From positions 1 to 6,859 of the forward strand of contig JACQRS010000125.1 in assembly GCA_016206385.1 (NCBI GenBank): a stretch of DNA of 6,859 bases. The letters are read 5' to 3'. The notes beneath the pieces are model-generated. The model saw only the letters and a list, made by a program, of their open reading frames with translations, was not told where the DNA came from and ran no database searches. A program made the position numbers and the translations under genes. The first letter of the stretch is position 1, and each line of letters starts with the position of its first letter. Positions 1-5,851 of the stretch are shown here, in pieces. The DNA is from Candidatus Rokuibacteriota bacterium. Its GTDB lineage: Bacteria; Methylomirabilota; Methylomirabilia; Rokubacteriales; CSP1-6.

Positions 1-560
1 GCCACGGCCATGTGGATGAGGTCGCTGTAGGAGGGCTTGATCCCGAAGCGCCGCTCCCAGTCGGTGCCCTTCGCTTGGCGGAGCCGGACGATCTCGGTCA
101 TGTCGGCGTCGGCGAACAGCGTGACCTGCGCCGCCTCGCGCCACGACTGCCCCATCCGGTCGAAGATTACCTTGCGGATGCCGGTGAGCGGGATAATTTC
201 CGGGGTGGGCTTTTGCTCCTCTCGGCTCTCCGCTCTCCGCTCTCCGCTCTCCGTAGCGATGGCCCGCTCGACATCCTCCCGGACGATGCGCCCGTCGGGG
301 CCGGAGGCAGATAGGGTGGCGATGTCGATGCCATGCTCCTGCGCCAGCTTCCTCGCCACAGGCGAAATCTTGATGCGCTCACCCGCTGCTCGCCCGACCG
401 GGGCACTCCCGGCTCTCGGCTCTCGGCTCTCGGCTCGTCCCTCCCGGCCCGCGGCTCTCGGCTCGCGGCTCACGGCTCTCTCTACTCGGCTCGCGGCTCT
501 CGGCACGCCAGCCGCCGGTGCGCCGAGGCGCGTGAGCGGATGCGGTGGAGCGATCTGCCG
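1..560 (-). CDS. Dihydrolipoamide acyltransferase (E2 of a 2-oxo acid dehydrogenase complex), partial, apparently interrupted by the prophage
   Basis: E2 enzymes transfer acyl groups from lipoyl-lysine to CoA in the pyruvate, 2-oxoglutarate or branched-chain dehydrogenase complexes. Read on the minus strand, positions about 377-258 encode a peripheral E3-binding domain (RIKISPVARKLAQEHGI... then GPDGRIVREDVERAIA). After a short linker, positions about 195-1 encode the start of the catalytic acetyltransferase domain (IPLTGIRKVIFDRMGQSW, FADADMTEIVRLR, KPSYSDLIHMAVA). The 3' part, with the catalytic His, lies beyond the left edge. Upstream of the E3-binding domain is a Pro/Ala-rich linker (IAPPHPLTRLGAPAAGVP) and then no lipoyl domain. 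The frame stays open to a stop at 696-698, without an ATG, in sequence that looks like phage. I infer that the gene is cut at about 560 and that its lipoyl part lies beyond the other prophage end. Both linkers contain heptamer arrays in frame. Which complex it belongs to cannot be told. The family call is confident; the breakpoint is inferred. Confidence 0.85.
224..251 (-). repeat. Heptamer array in E2 linker (E3-binding to catalytic domain)
   Basis: There are four consecutive 7-bp units, one GGCTCTC and three CGCTCTC on the plus strand. They encode part of the flexible linker between the E3-binding and catalytic domains of the host E2. The array keeps the E2 reading frame open. Confidence 0.85.
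411..508 (-). repeat. Heptamer array, 14 units, in E2 linker upstream of the E3-binding domain
   Basis: Fourteen units in unbroken 7-bp register, mostly GGCTCTC or GGCTCGC on the plus strand (the reverse complement is the GAGCCGN family), with a few degenerate units. Translated in the E2 frame it gives an Arg/Glu/Ser/Pro/Ala linker. It faces an array of opposite orientation at 587-642, on the other side of the inferred phage-host junction. Confidence 0.85.
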
Positions 561-586
561 TGTTCGCCGTTCATGCAAGAGAAGTA

Positions 587-642
587 GAGCAGAGAGCCGT
601 GAGCCGCGAGCCGCGAGCCGGGAACCGAGAGCCGAGAGACTC
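587..642 (+). repeat. Heptamer array, 8 units (GAGCCGN family), at the phage left end
   Basis: Eight consecutive 7-bp units of GAGCCGC/GAGCCGA type. They lie between the candidate phage terminus and the terminator. Their orientation is opposite to the host-side array at 411-508, so the two blocks are imperfect inverted copies about 80 bp apart. Confidence 0.85.
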
Positions 643-653
643 GACCACTGAAT

Positions 654-691
654 GAGGCTGACCCCCGCCCTGGGGGTGAGCCTCTTTTTTT
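654..691 (+). terminator. Rho-independent terminator
   Basis: The 5' arm (654-666, GAGGCTGACCCCC) pairs with the 3' arm (672-684, GGGGGTGAGCCTC). There is one G-G mismatch and a 5-nt loop, followed by seven T (685-691). The T tract is on the plus strand only. It lies upstream of the regulator gene. It therefore either stops transcription entering from the left flank or acts as an attenuator in a leader starting between 561 and 650. Confidence 0.85.
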
Positions 692-738
692 GTCCTCAAC
701 CCGTCAACGTCGAAATCCCGCCGAGAGAGGACACGCGC

Positions 739-1251
739 ATGTCAGCCTGGGCCTTCCACGATCTGCTCCGCGACGACATTGACGCCTGGGTCGCCCGCAT
801 GAAACAGGATGCGAAGGCGGCAGGGCAGACGCTGCTCGGGTCGCTCTTCCGCGAGCGACTGGCGGGGAAGATTGGCGTGGTCTCCCGGCAGCTCGACCGC
901 TACTGCGCCGGCGAGACGATGCCGAGCGCGGACGCGCTGGAGATCATCTCCCGGGAGACCGGGGCGAACCGCGCGGTGCGCGAGCTGGCGCGCCGCTGCG
1001 GCCTGGGCGTGTACGACCTGGTCCCGGGCGAGGGGGCGCGGTGGACGGACCAGGTCGGACAGGCGGCGGCGGTGATCCGCGAGGCGGGCGAGGCCGCGGC
1101 CGCGGCGATGGCGGCCGATCGGGACCGGAACGGCGAGATCTCGGTCAACGAGTACCGGGCGGTGGCAGGGGAGATTCAGCAGGCGCTCCAGGCGCTGGAG
1201 CGGCTGGACGGGATGTTGCGGGAGAGGATGGAGAGCGCGCTGGCGCGCTAG
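739..1251 (+). CDS. CII-like phage regulatory protein (170 aa)
   Basis: Probable DNA-binding regulator of the phage early region. The N-terminal half is helical. Residues about 35-95 (LFRERLAGKIGVVSRQLDRY, then PSADALEIISRETG and VRELARRCG) resemble the phage regulatory CII-type family, in which a helix-turn-helix is followed by an 'LA..G' helix. This was recognised by eye and is not certain. Residues 111-126 are Ala-rich. Residues 127-138 (DRDRNGEISVNE) match the EF-hand calcium-loop consensus and are followed by a long amphipathic helix to the C-terminus, probably for oligomerisation. I chose ATG 739 because GAGAGG at 725-730 sits 8 nt upstream. The frame is open further upstream only through terminator sequence. 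The stop codon shares its last base with a heptamer array (1251-1271). The gene is first in the early region and follows a terminator. It could instead be a repressor of a Mu-like phage; the activity (activator or repressor) is unknown. Confidence 0.6.
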   Translation: MSAWAFHDLLRDDIDAWVARMKQDAKAAGQTLLGSLFRERLAGKIGVVSRQLDRYCAGETMPSADALEIISRETGANRAVRELARRCGLGVYDLVPGEGARWTDQVGQAAAVIREAGEAAAAAMAADRDRNGEISVNEYRAVAGEIQQALQALERLDGMLRERMESALAR

Positions 1252-1271
1252 AGCCGAGACCCGAGAGCCAG
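1251..1271 (+). repeat. Three-unit GAGCCGA-type heptamer array after the regulator
   Basis: Three units in register: GAGCCGA, GACCCGA and GAGCCAG. The first base of the array is the last base of the regulator's TAG stop. Confidence 0.75.
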
Positions 1272-1354
1272 GGGCAGCGTAATGGACAATAGATCGCTCA
1301 TAAGAAAATCCCGGAGGTTTTTTGGCGTGGTCAGGAAGATCCAGATTGAAACCG

Positions 1355-1615
1355 CTAGAACGTTAGGGGCAGGTCTGGGGGGAGATCTGGAAGGCGCGGC
1401 ACCAGGCCAGACCCCTGGAGGATCTCTCGAATCCGGTCGGCCCCCTCGCGGCCGGCCGAGGCAAAGTGCACCTCCCGCCAGGCCTGAAGTTCGGCCTCGA
1501 CGGTCTCCACGGGGAACTCAATGAGCTTCGCGGCCACGTGCACGAGCGCCTGCTGTCGCACGTACAGATCGGCATACGCCGTGACGATGGACAGGATGAT
1601 GTCCTTTGCGGTCAT
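1355..1615 (-). CDS. Small protein of unknown function, divergent from muA (86 aa)
   Basis: I do not recognise a family. The protein starts MTAKDIILSIVTAYADLYV, and about residues 1-65 look like a real helical fold with normal composition (VETVEAELQAWREV, ADRIREILQ). The end is proline- and leucine-rich. A strong ribosome-binding site, GAGGAGG (complement of 1624-1630), lies 8 nt before the ATG, which supports this strand over the plus-strand frame across the same bases. The gene points away from muA with only 33 bp between the two start codons, so promoters for the pair must overlap each other's coding sequence or lie farther off. In Mu, the repressor is also transcribed opposite to the transposase operon. 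An analogous regulatory role here is inference from position only; no helix-turn-helix is clear. Confidence 0.6.
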   Translation of the reverse strand: MTAKDIILSIVTAYADLYVRQQALVHVAAKLIEFPVETVEAELQAWREVHFASAGREGADRIREILQGSGLVPRLPDLPPDLPLTF

Positions 1616-1648
1616 GGCTCTCGCCTCCTCTGTGCGGGGTGAACGGGG

Positions 1649-3829
1649 ATGAGCGACCTGAAGCCTAGCACGGAGGGGGCGGGGGCCTCAAGGCCCCTCA
1701 GCCCCTCTGCCCCTCAGCTCCTCAGCGGGGAGACATTCATCCCGGCGACGGTGGTGGCGGAGCTGATGGGGATTTCGCGGCGGGGGGCCGCCAAGCGGTG
1801 CATGGCCGAGGGGTGGGAGCATCGGTACGTGTCGGGCGAGGGGGGCGGGCGGCGGTTGGAGGTGGGGGTCGCCTCGCTCCCGCCCGAGGTGCAGGTGCGG
1901 GCGGCGGCGAGGCTCGAGTCCACTGTCCGAGGTCCGAGGTCCGAGGCCACCGATGTGGCGCCGGCGGGGACGGAGTATGAGCGGGCGAGCGCGAAGGATC
2001 GGGCGGAGGCGGATCGGCGGTTGGCCCTCCTCACTGCCTGGGGGCAATTCGTCGGGCAGAGCCAAGAGCCGCGAGTCGAGAGCCGAGACAGAACGGAAAG
2101 AACGCGGGAGTTCGTGCGCGTGAGCCGGGAGCAGGGGCAGCGGGTCAGCAAGGCCTCCCTCTACGCCTGGGACGCGGCCTACCGCGCGCGAGGGCTGGAC
2201 GGGCTGCTGCCGCGGTACCGGGGGGGGCGGGATACGACATTGTCGGAGGACGACCGGCGGCTGTTCCTCGCCTGCTGGGGAAATGAGGCGAGGCCGAAGG
2301 TCACGCGGGCGTATCGCGACCTCCTCATCATTCGGGCGGAGCGCAGGCTGCCGGGCCCGCCGCCCACCCTCCACGCCATCCGCTACATGCTGGCGCAGCT
2401 CACCGACGAGGAGCGGGACGCCCTCCGCAAGGGAGACGCGGCCTACGCGCAGGCCCATCTGCCCTTTATGGAGCGGGATTTCGACATTGCCCCCCTCGAG
2501 TGGTTCTGCATGGACGACCGGCAATTCGACGTGATCACCATCAGCCGGGTCACCGGCAAACCGCACCGGCCCTACGTCTGCGCCGGCGAAGACCTGGGGA
2601 CGCGGCGGGTCGTGGTGAGCGTGGGCGACCGCCCCTGCCAGGACAGCACGCTGGCCACCTCGGCCAAGGCGCTTGCCGCCTGGGGCGTGTTCGCGAATCT
2701 CTACGCGGACAACGGGAAAAACTACAAGGCGAAGAGCGTCACCGGCAAATGGGGGAAGCCCTTCACGCGCGGGCTCAACGAGGGCCGCTGCCGGAGCCTG
2801 TGCGACCAGCTCGGGATTACGCCCCACTTCGCGATCAAGTTCAACGCCCGCGCGAAGCCGGTCGAGCGCTTCTTCGCAACGGTGGCCGAGAACCTGGACA
2901 AGATCTTTTCTGGCTACACGGGCCGCTCCACCGACCAGAAACCAGAGGGGTTGCGGGAGGAGATCTCTGCCGGCCGGCTGGCCACAGACGACGAATTCGA
3001 GCGGGTCCTCACCGGCTGGATCGAGGCCGAGTATCACCAGACCATGCCCCACCACGGCGAGGGGATGAAGGGTCGGACCCCGAACCAGGCCTGGGCCGAG
3101 GGGATCGGCCAGGTTCAGGTCCGGAAGCCCACGCGGGAGCAATTGAAGTTCTGGCTCTGCCGCGCCCCCGTGGCCACGGTGCGGAATGGCCGGATCAAGC
3201 TCTTCGGGAATCGCCGCTATCATCCCGCCATGGAAAATCTCGATTGTCTCCACGGATGGGATGGGCGCGAGGTCGTCGCCCGGTATGACCCCCAGGACGT
3301 CACGCGCCTCTTCGTCACGGACCTCGAGGACAACCCCATCGGTTGGCTAATAGAGAAGAGCCTCCTCGGCTTCGGCGAGGTCAGCGGGCGGCGCGTGGAC
3401 GAGGCGCGGGCCCGCCAGCGGCGGGCGAATGCGCTGAAGCGCGCCCATCGCGAGGAGGTGCGCGCGGGCCAGAACGAGCCCGACATGCTGAAGCGCATCG
3501 TGCGCGAACACTATGCGCGGCAGGCCGCTACCGACGAGCAGGGCAACCCGACGCCGACGCCGCCACCGGGCAAACCCAAGATTGTCGAGCTGATGCCAGC
3601 AAGCGAGGGCGCCCGGGCCTCGGCGCGGCTGGTGGCCACGCCGCCCGCGGAGGATGCGCGGCTGCACGCCGTGCGGGCGAGGATCGCGGAGGAGGAAGCG
3701 GAGAGCATAGCGCCTGGCGCCGGGCGCCGAGAACGGAAGCCCAGCCGGGCGGAGCTGAGCGACGAGGCGATCGAGATGCTGGGGAGGAGAGTTGAGAGCC
3801 GCGAGCCGCGAGCCGCGACGGGAGAGTGA
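1649..3829 (+). CDS. muA: Mu-type DDE transposase A (726 aa)
   Basis: It binds the phage ends, nicks their 3' ends and joins them to target DNA, acting as a multimer with MuB. Domains in order: an N-terminal winged-helix end/operator-binding domain (about 24-90: FIPATVVAELMGISRRGAAKR); a second DNA-binding segment (about 118-193: SKASLYAWDAAYRARGLDGL); a catalytic RNase-H fold with DDE residues D289 (EWFCMDD), D354 (LYADNGKNY) and E406 (AKPVERFF); a beta-barrel (about 495-575); and a basic, helical C-terminal tail where MuA contacts MuB. D-D and D-E spacings (65 and 52) are close to Mu (67 and 56). The 726 aa compare with 663 in Mu. The extra length includes an octamer-encoded N-terminal tail and heptamer-encoded inserts at about 93-99 and 138-148. 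ATG 1649 has GGGGTGA 6 nt upstream. The gene ends inside a heptamer array and nearly abuts muB. It appears intact. Confidence 0.95.
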   Translation: MSDLKPSTEGAGASRPLSPSAPQLLSGETFIPATVVAELMGISRRGAAKRCMAEGWEHRYVSGEGGGRRLEVGVASLPPEVQVRAAARLESTVRGPRSEATDVAPAGTEYERASAKDRAEADRRLALLTAWGQFVGQSQEPRVESRDRTERTREFVRVSREQGQRVSKASLYAWDAAYRARGLDGLLPRYRGGRDTTLSEDDRRLFLACWGNEARPKVTRAYRDLLIIRAERRLPGPPPTLHAIRYMLAQLTDEERDALRKGDAAYAQAHLPFMERDFDIAPLEWFCMDDRQFDVITISRVTGKPHRPYVCAGEDLGTRRVVVSVGDRPCQDSTLATSAKALAAWGVFANLYADNGKNYKAKSVTGKWGKPFTRGLNEGRCRSLCDQLGITPHFAIKFNARAKPVERFFATVAENLDKIFSGYTGRSTDQKPEGLREEISAGRLATDDEFERVLTGWIEAEYHQTMPHHGEGMKGRTPNQAWAEGIGQVQVRKPTREQLKFWLCRAPVATVRNGRIKLFGNRRYHPAMENLDCLHGWDGREVVARYDPQDVTRLFVTDLEDNPIGWLIEKSLLGFGEVSGRRVDEARARQRRANALKRAHREEVRAGQNEPDMLKRIVREHYARQAATDEQGNPTPTPPPGKPKIVELMPASEGARASARLVATPPAEDARLHAVRARIAEEEAESIAPGAGRRERKPSRAELSDEAIEMLGRRVESREPRAATGE
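1693..1724 (+). repeat. Octamer tandem repeat in the N-terminal tail of muA
   Basis: Four consecutive 8-bp units (GCCCCTCA, GCCCCTCT, GCCCCTCA, GCTCCTCA). They encode a Pro/Leu/Ser tail before the winged-helix domain. This is the only array in the window with period 8. Confidence 0.8.
1925..1945 (+). repeat. Three identical GTCCGAG heptamers inside muA
   Basis: Three perfect 7-bp units (21 bp) encode VRGPRSE, residues 93-99, in the linker after the first DNA-binding domain. Twenty-one bases keep the frame; a change of one or two units would not. Confidence 0.9.
2059..2093 (+). repeat. GAGCCGA-type heptamer array inside muA
   Basis: Five 7-bp units in register (GAGCCAA, GAGCCGC, GAGTCGA, GAGCCGA and a degenerate GACAGAA). 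They encode an Arg/Glu-rich insert at about residues 138-148, upstream of the catalytic domain. Confidence 0.85.
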
Positions 3830-3830
3830 G
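3789..3830 (+). repeat. Heptamer array spanning the muA-muB junction
   Basis: Six 7-bp units in register: GAGTTGA, three GAGCCGC, GACGGGA and GAGTGAG. They encode the muA C-terminus (ESREPRAATGE). They also contain the muA TGA (3827-3829) and the GGGAG ribosome-binding site of muB (3820-3824), so the gene boundary has been built from repeat units. Confidence 0.8.
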
Positions 3831-3831
3831 C

Positions 3832-5325
3832 ATGGGACAACCAGCAGCAGCGCGAGCCGAGAGCGACCAGGATGTGACGGCCCCGAGTGCGGCGAGGGTA
3901 CTCGAGGCGCTGAAGCATGATCCAGCGGTTCTGAAGGCCGCGGCGAAGGCGGACAATCCCCAGGGATTCGTGGACCTGGTCCGGGCGGACTTCCGGGCCC
4001 ACCTGGAGACGACCGGGATCTCGCAGGCGCAGGTGGCCAAGGCGATGGGGGAAAACGCCGCCTACGTCAATCAGTTCCTGGGGGGGAAATTCCCGGTCCC
4101 GGCGAAGGAGGCGGCGTTCGCCCGGGCCGTCTCCCGGTACCTGGAGCGGGCGGGGCGGCGCGCCGAGCGGGTGCTGGAGGCGGAGTTCGTGGAGATCCTG
4201 CCGGCCCGCCAGGTCCTCCGGATCCTGGAGGACGCGGACGACAACAAGGAGATGGTCCTGATCGTCGGCCGGTCCGGCATCGGGAAATCGCAGGCCGCGC
4301 TGCGGTTCGCGGCCATGAACCCGAAGATGGCGATCTACATCCTGGCCGGCGAGCACGTCCGCGCGCCCCGCGAGTTTCTGTCGCACCTGGCCGGGGTGAT
4401 CGGCCTGCCGCGCCACCTGCGGTTCGCGGACTTGTTTGAGCGGGTGGTGGATCGGCTCAAAGACTCGGGCCGGTTCCTGATCGTGGATGAGGCGGAGTTC
4501 TTGGCCGGCGAGCTGGGCGACCGGACGGTGGAGATGCTGCGCCAGCTTCGCGAGCGGACGGCCATCGGCCTGGCGTTTATTTCCAACGAGGCGTTCTGGC
4601 GCCGGATCAGCGGCGAGCGGACGCGGGAGCAGCTCGAGAAGTTCTCGACGCGCCTGGCCGTGCGGAAGTTCCTCAAGCGGAAACTGCGGAAGGACGACGT
4701 GCAGGCGATGGTGCAGCGGCACCTGGATGACGTCCACGAGGACGTCCTCACGCGCCTGCTGGCCCGGGCCCAGGGCCCCGGGGCGTTCCGGGCGGTGGCC
4801 CTCTACTGCCGGCGGGCGGCGGATTTCGCGGCGCGGGACGGCGGCCGGGTGACGCCGGAGATCCTCGACCGGGTCGCGGCGCTGGTCGAGGGGGAGCTGG
4901 AGGACGCGGAGTCACGGGTTGTCCGAGGACCGACGTCCGAGGTCCGAGGTCTGAGGTCGGTGACATCGGACATCGGACGGGGGACCGGGGACAGGAGCGG
5001 GGTCATGTGCAACGGGGCGGGGGTCGTGGGGGGATCAGGAAGAGCCGAGAGCCGAGAGTCGAGAGCCGAGATGGGCCCGGTCGTGATGGTCGAATGCCCG
5101 GACTGCCACGCGGCGCCGGGGAGTTGGTGCAAACGCCCATCGGGGCATAGGGCCATGGATCTGCACCGGGCCCGACGCGATGCTGCCGATTATATCGTGT
5201 CCTGCCCTCACTGCGGCGCGTCTGTGGGCCAGCCGTGCATCGGGCGGATCGAGTATCACCGCGCGCGTCGTGACCGGGCCATGGTGGAGATCGCCAAGCG
5301 CTTTCGGGCGCGGCGGGGGCGGTGA
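3832..5325 (+). CDS. muB: Mu-type target-selection ATPase B with C-terminal zinc-knuckle extension (497 aa)
   Basis: MuB is an AAA+ ATPase that coats target DNA, stimulates MuA and delivers targets. Residues about 51-90 are a Cro-like helix-turn-helix (TTGISQAQVAKAMGENAAYV). The ATPase domain follows, with Walker A GRSGIGKS (146-153), Walker B FLIVDE (215-220) and a sensor-1-like FISNE (249-253). The usual fold ends near residue 355; Mu B has 312 residues. The remainder is extra: a repeat-encoded linker (about 361-414), then two zinc knuckles of pattern CPxC, C, HRARRD (C422, C425, C433, H445; C458, C461, C469, H476). I chose ATG 3832 because GGGAG lies 7 nt upstream; a GTG at 3826 in the same frame overlaps the muA stop. 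An internal ATG at 5005 has its own AGGAG, so the knuckle part (107 aa) may also be made separately. The ATPase call is firm; the function of the extension is unknown. Confidence 0.93.
   Translation: MGQPAAARAESDQDVTAPSAARVLEALKHDPAVLKAAAKADNPQGFVDLVRADFRAHLETTGISQAQVAKAMGENAAYVNQFLGGKFPVPAKEAAFARAVSRYLERAGRRAERVLEAEFVEILPARQVLRILEDADDNKEMVLIVGRSGIGKSQAALRFAAMNPKMAIYILAGEHVRAPREFLSHLAGVIGLPRHLRFADLFERVVDRLKDSGRFLIVDEAEFLAGELGDRTVEMLRQLRERTAIGLAFISNEAFWRRISGERTREQLEKFSTRLAVRKFLKRKLRKDDVQAMVQRHLDDVHEDVLTRLLARAQGPGAFRAVALYCRRAADFAARDGGRVTPEILDRVAALVEGELEDAESRVVRGPTSEVRGLRSVTSDIGRGTGDRSGVMCNGAGVVGGSGRAESRESRAEMGPVVMVECPDCHAAPGSWCKRPSGHRAMDLHRARRDAADYIVSCPHCGASVGQPCIGRIEYHRARRDRAMVEIAKRFRARRGR
4921..4997 (+). 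repeat. Bipartite heptamer array inside muB, 11 units
   Basis: Eleven units in unbroken 7-bp register. The first six are GTCCGAG-like and the last five ACATCGG/ACGGGGG-like. The second half is rich in GGAC, the complement of the GTCC in the first half, so the halves can pair. It encodes the linker joining the ATPase domain to the zinc knuckles. Its last unit (ACAGGAG) holds the ribosome-binding site for the internal ATG at 5005. Confidence 0.85.
4993..5007 (+). promoter_or_regulatory. Internal ribosome-binding site and ATG in muB
   Basis: AGGAG (4993-4997) stands 7 nt before ATG (5005-5007), in frame with the zinc-knuckle region. This suggests that a separate 107-residue knuckle protein was, or still is, translated from here. 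Confidence 0.5.
5042..5069 (+). repeat. Four-unit GAGCCGA heptamer array in muB
   Basis: Units GAGCCGA, GAGCCGA, GAGTCGA and GAGCCGA lie just before the first zinc knuckle. They encode RAESRESRAE in the muB frame. Confidence 0.88.
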
Positions 5326-5561
5326 TGGACGAGGCGCCCAGGGGGCTGGTCGAGCAGATCAGGGAGATCCTCCACCACTACGAGGAGGAGCTGATCCCGC
5401 ACGAGCCGGGGACGCCGTGCCCACTCTCGGTTGAGGTCCCCATGATCACCCCCTGCGAATTCTACCGCACGCTGGCTGGCGTGGAGTCAGTCTGCCGGGA
5501 TTGCCTGGGCTGCATGGGGCATTGCGCGTGCTGGGAGGACGACCCCGATGACGAGGAGTGA
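5325..5561 (+). CDS. Small Cys-rich protein of unknown function (78 aa)
   Basis: No family recognised. The N-terminal 25 residues form a probable amphipathic helix (LVEQIREILHHYEEEL). The C-terminal half has seven cysteines (32, 44, 57, 60, 63, 67, 69), including CRDCLGCMGHCAC, so it probably binds zinc or another metal. The tail is acidic (EDDPDDEE). ATG 5325 shares its A with the muB stop (TGATG), so translation is likely coupled to muB. The next gene overlaps its 3' end. The composition at the end could suit a protein-protein or metal-binding role; nothing more can be said. Confidence 0.7.
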   Translation: MDEAPRGLVEQIREILHHYEEELIPHEPGTPCPLSVEVPMITPCEFYRTLAGVESVCRDCLGCMGHCACWEDDPDDEE

Positions 5562-5745
5562 GTGGCCCGCGCGGGACTACCATCGCGAGGCGTTTGACGA
5601 TTATGCGGAGAGCGAGTTCGCCCGGACCGCGCGGCGCGCTCTCTGGGCAGGATCCCACGCACAGCGAGAGCTGCCAGGGGATTCGGGGTGCAGCCCGCGT
5701 GACCCAGGGGAAGCGGGCGTTCACGGGCCGGCGGTAGGAGCGTAA
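5548..5745 (+). CDS. Small protein of unknown function (65 aa)
   Basis: Not recognised. The first 40 residues (MTRSEWPARDYHREAFDDYAESEF...) look like genuine charged, helical protein. The last 25 are Gly/Pro-rich and may be poorly folded. The ATG is preceded by GGGAGG at 5534-5539, 8 nt upstream, inside the preceding gene, which it overlaps by 14 bp in another frame. The overlap and good ribosome-binding site support it as part of the same transcript. No motif points to a function. Confidence 0.55.
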   Translation: MTRSEWPARDYHREAFDDYAESEFARTARRALWAGSHAQRELPGDSGCSPRDPGEAGVHGPAVGA

Positions 5746-5810
5746 GCCTGGGATGAATCTGGCAGCGCCGTTCGGGCAGAGGAAGGCAGCGCCGGGCGGT
5801 TCATCATGGA

Positions 5811-5837
5811 GCCCCCGGTGATCCGGCAGCCGGGGGC
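5811..5837 (+). other. Perfect 8-bp inverted repeat (hairpin)
   Basis: GCCCCCGG (5811-5818) and CCGGGGGC (5830-5837) are exact reverse complements with an 11-nt loop. No T tract follows (ATTAACTG), so this is not a standard terminator. It lies 14 nt before the next ATG and could slow transcripts or shape the 5' end of the downstream message. The stretch 5746-5851 holds no gene I can support. Confidence 0.5.
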
Positions 5838-5851
5838 ATTAACTGACGAGC

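Noticed and set aside
37..651. Long plus-strand ORFs over the left end
   Set aside because: The minus strand encodes clear E2 domains here. The plus-strand translations are Arg/Ser/Ala/Leu-rich shadows, extended because the heptamers lack stops in all frames.
561..740. Search for repeated MuA-binding sites behind the candidate terminus
   Set aside because: No second convincing copy of the TGTTCGCCGTTCATGC end sequence was found. A weak resemblance at about 698-715 is no better than chance.
1282..1524. 80-aa plus-strand ORF starting MDNRSLIRKS
   Set aside because: Its second half is Pro/Gly/Arg-rich antisense of the better-supported minus-strand gene. The start has only a weak ribosome-binding site. 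The first 25 residues could be a short peptide but I cannot support it.
1688..3253. 521-aa ORF on the minus strand opposite muA
   Set aside because: Antisense shadow of a confidently identified transposase. The composition is Pro/Arg/Leu-rich without a domain, and such shadows are expected at this GC content.
3511..4737. 408-aa ORF on the minus strand opposite the muA end and muB
   Set aside because: Antisense shadow crossing two real genes, kept open by GC-rich codons and the junction repeat array.
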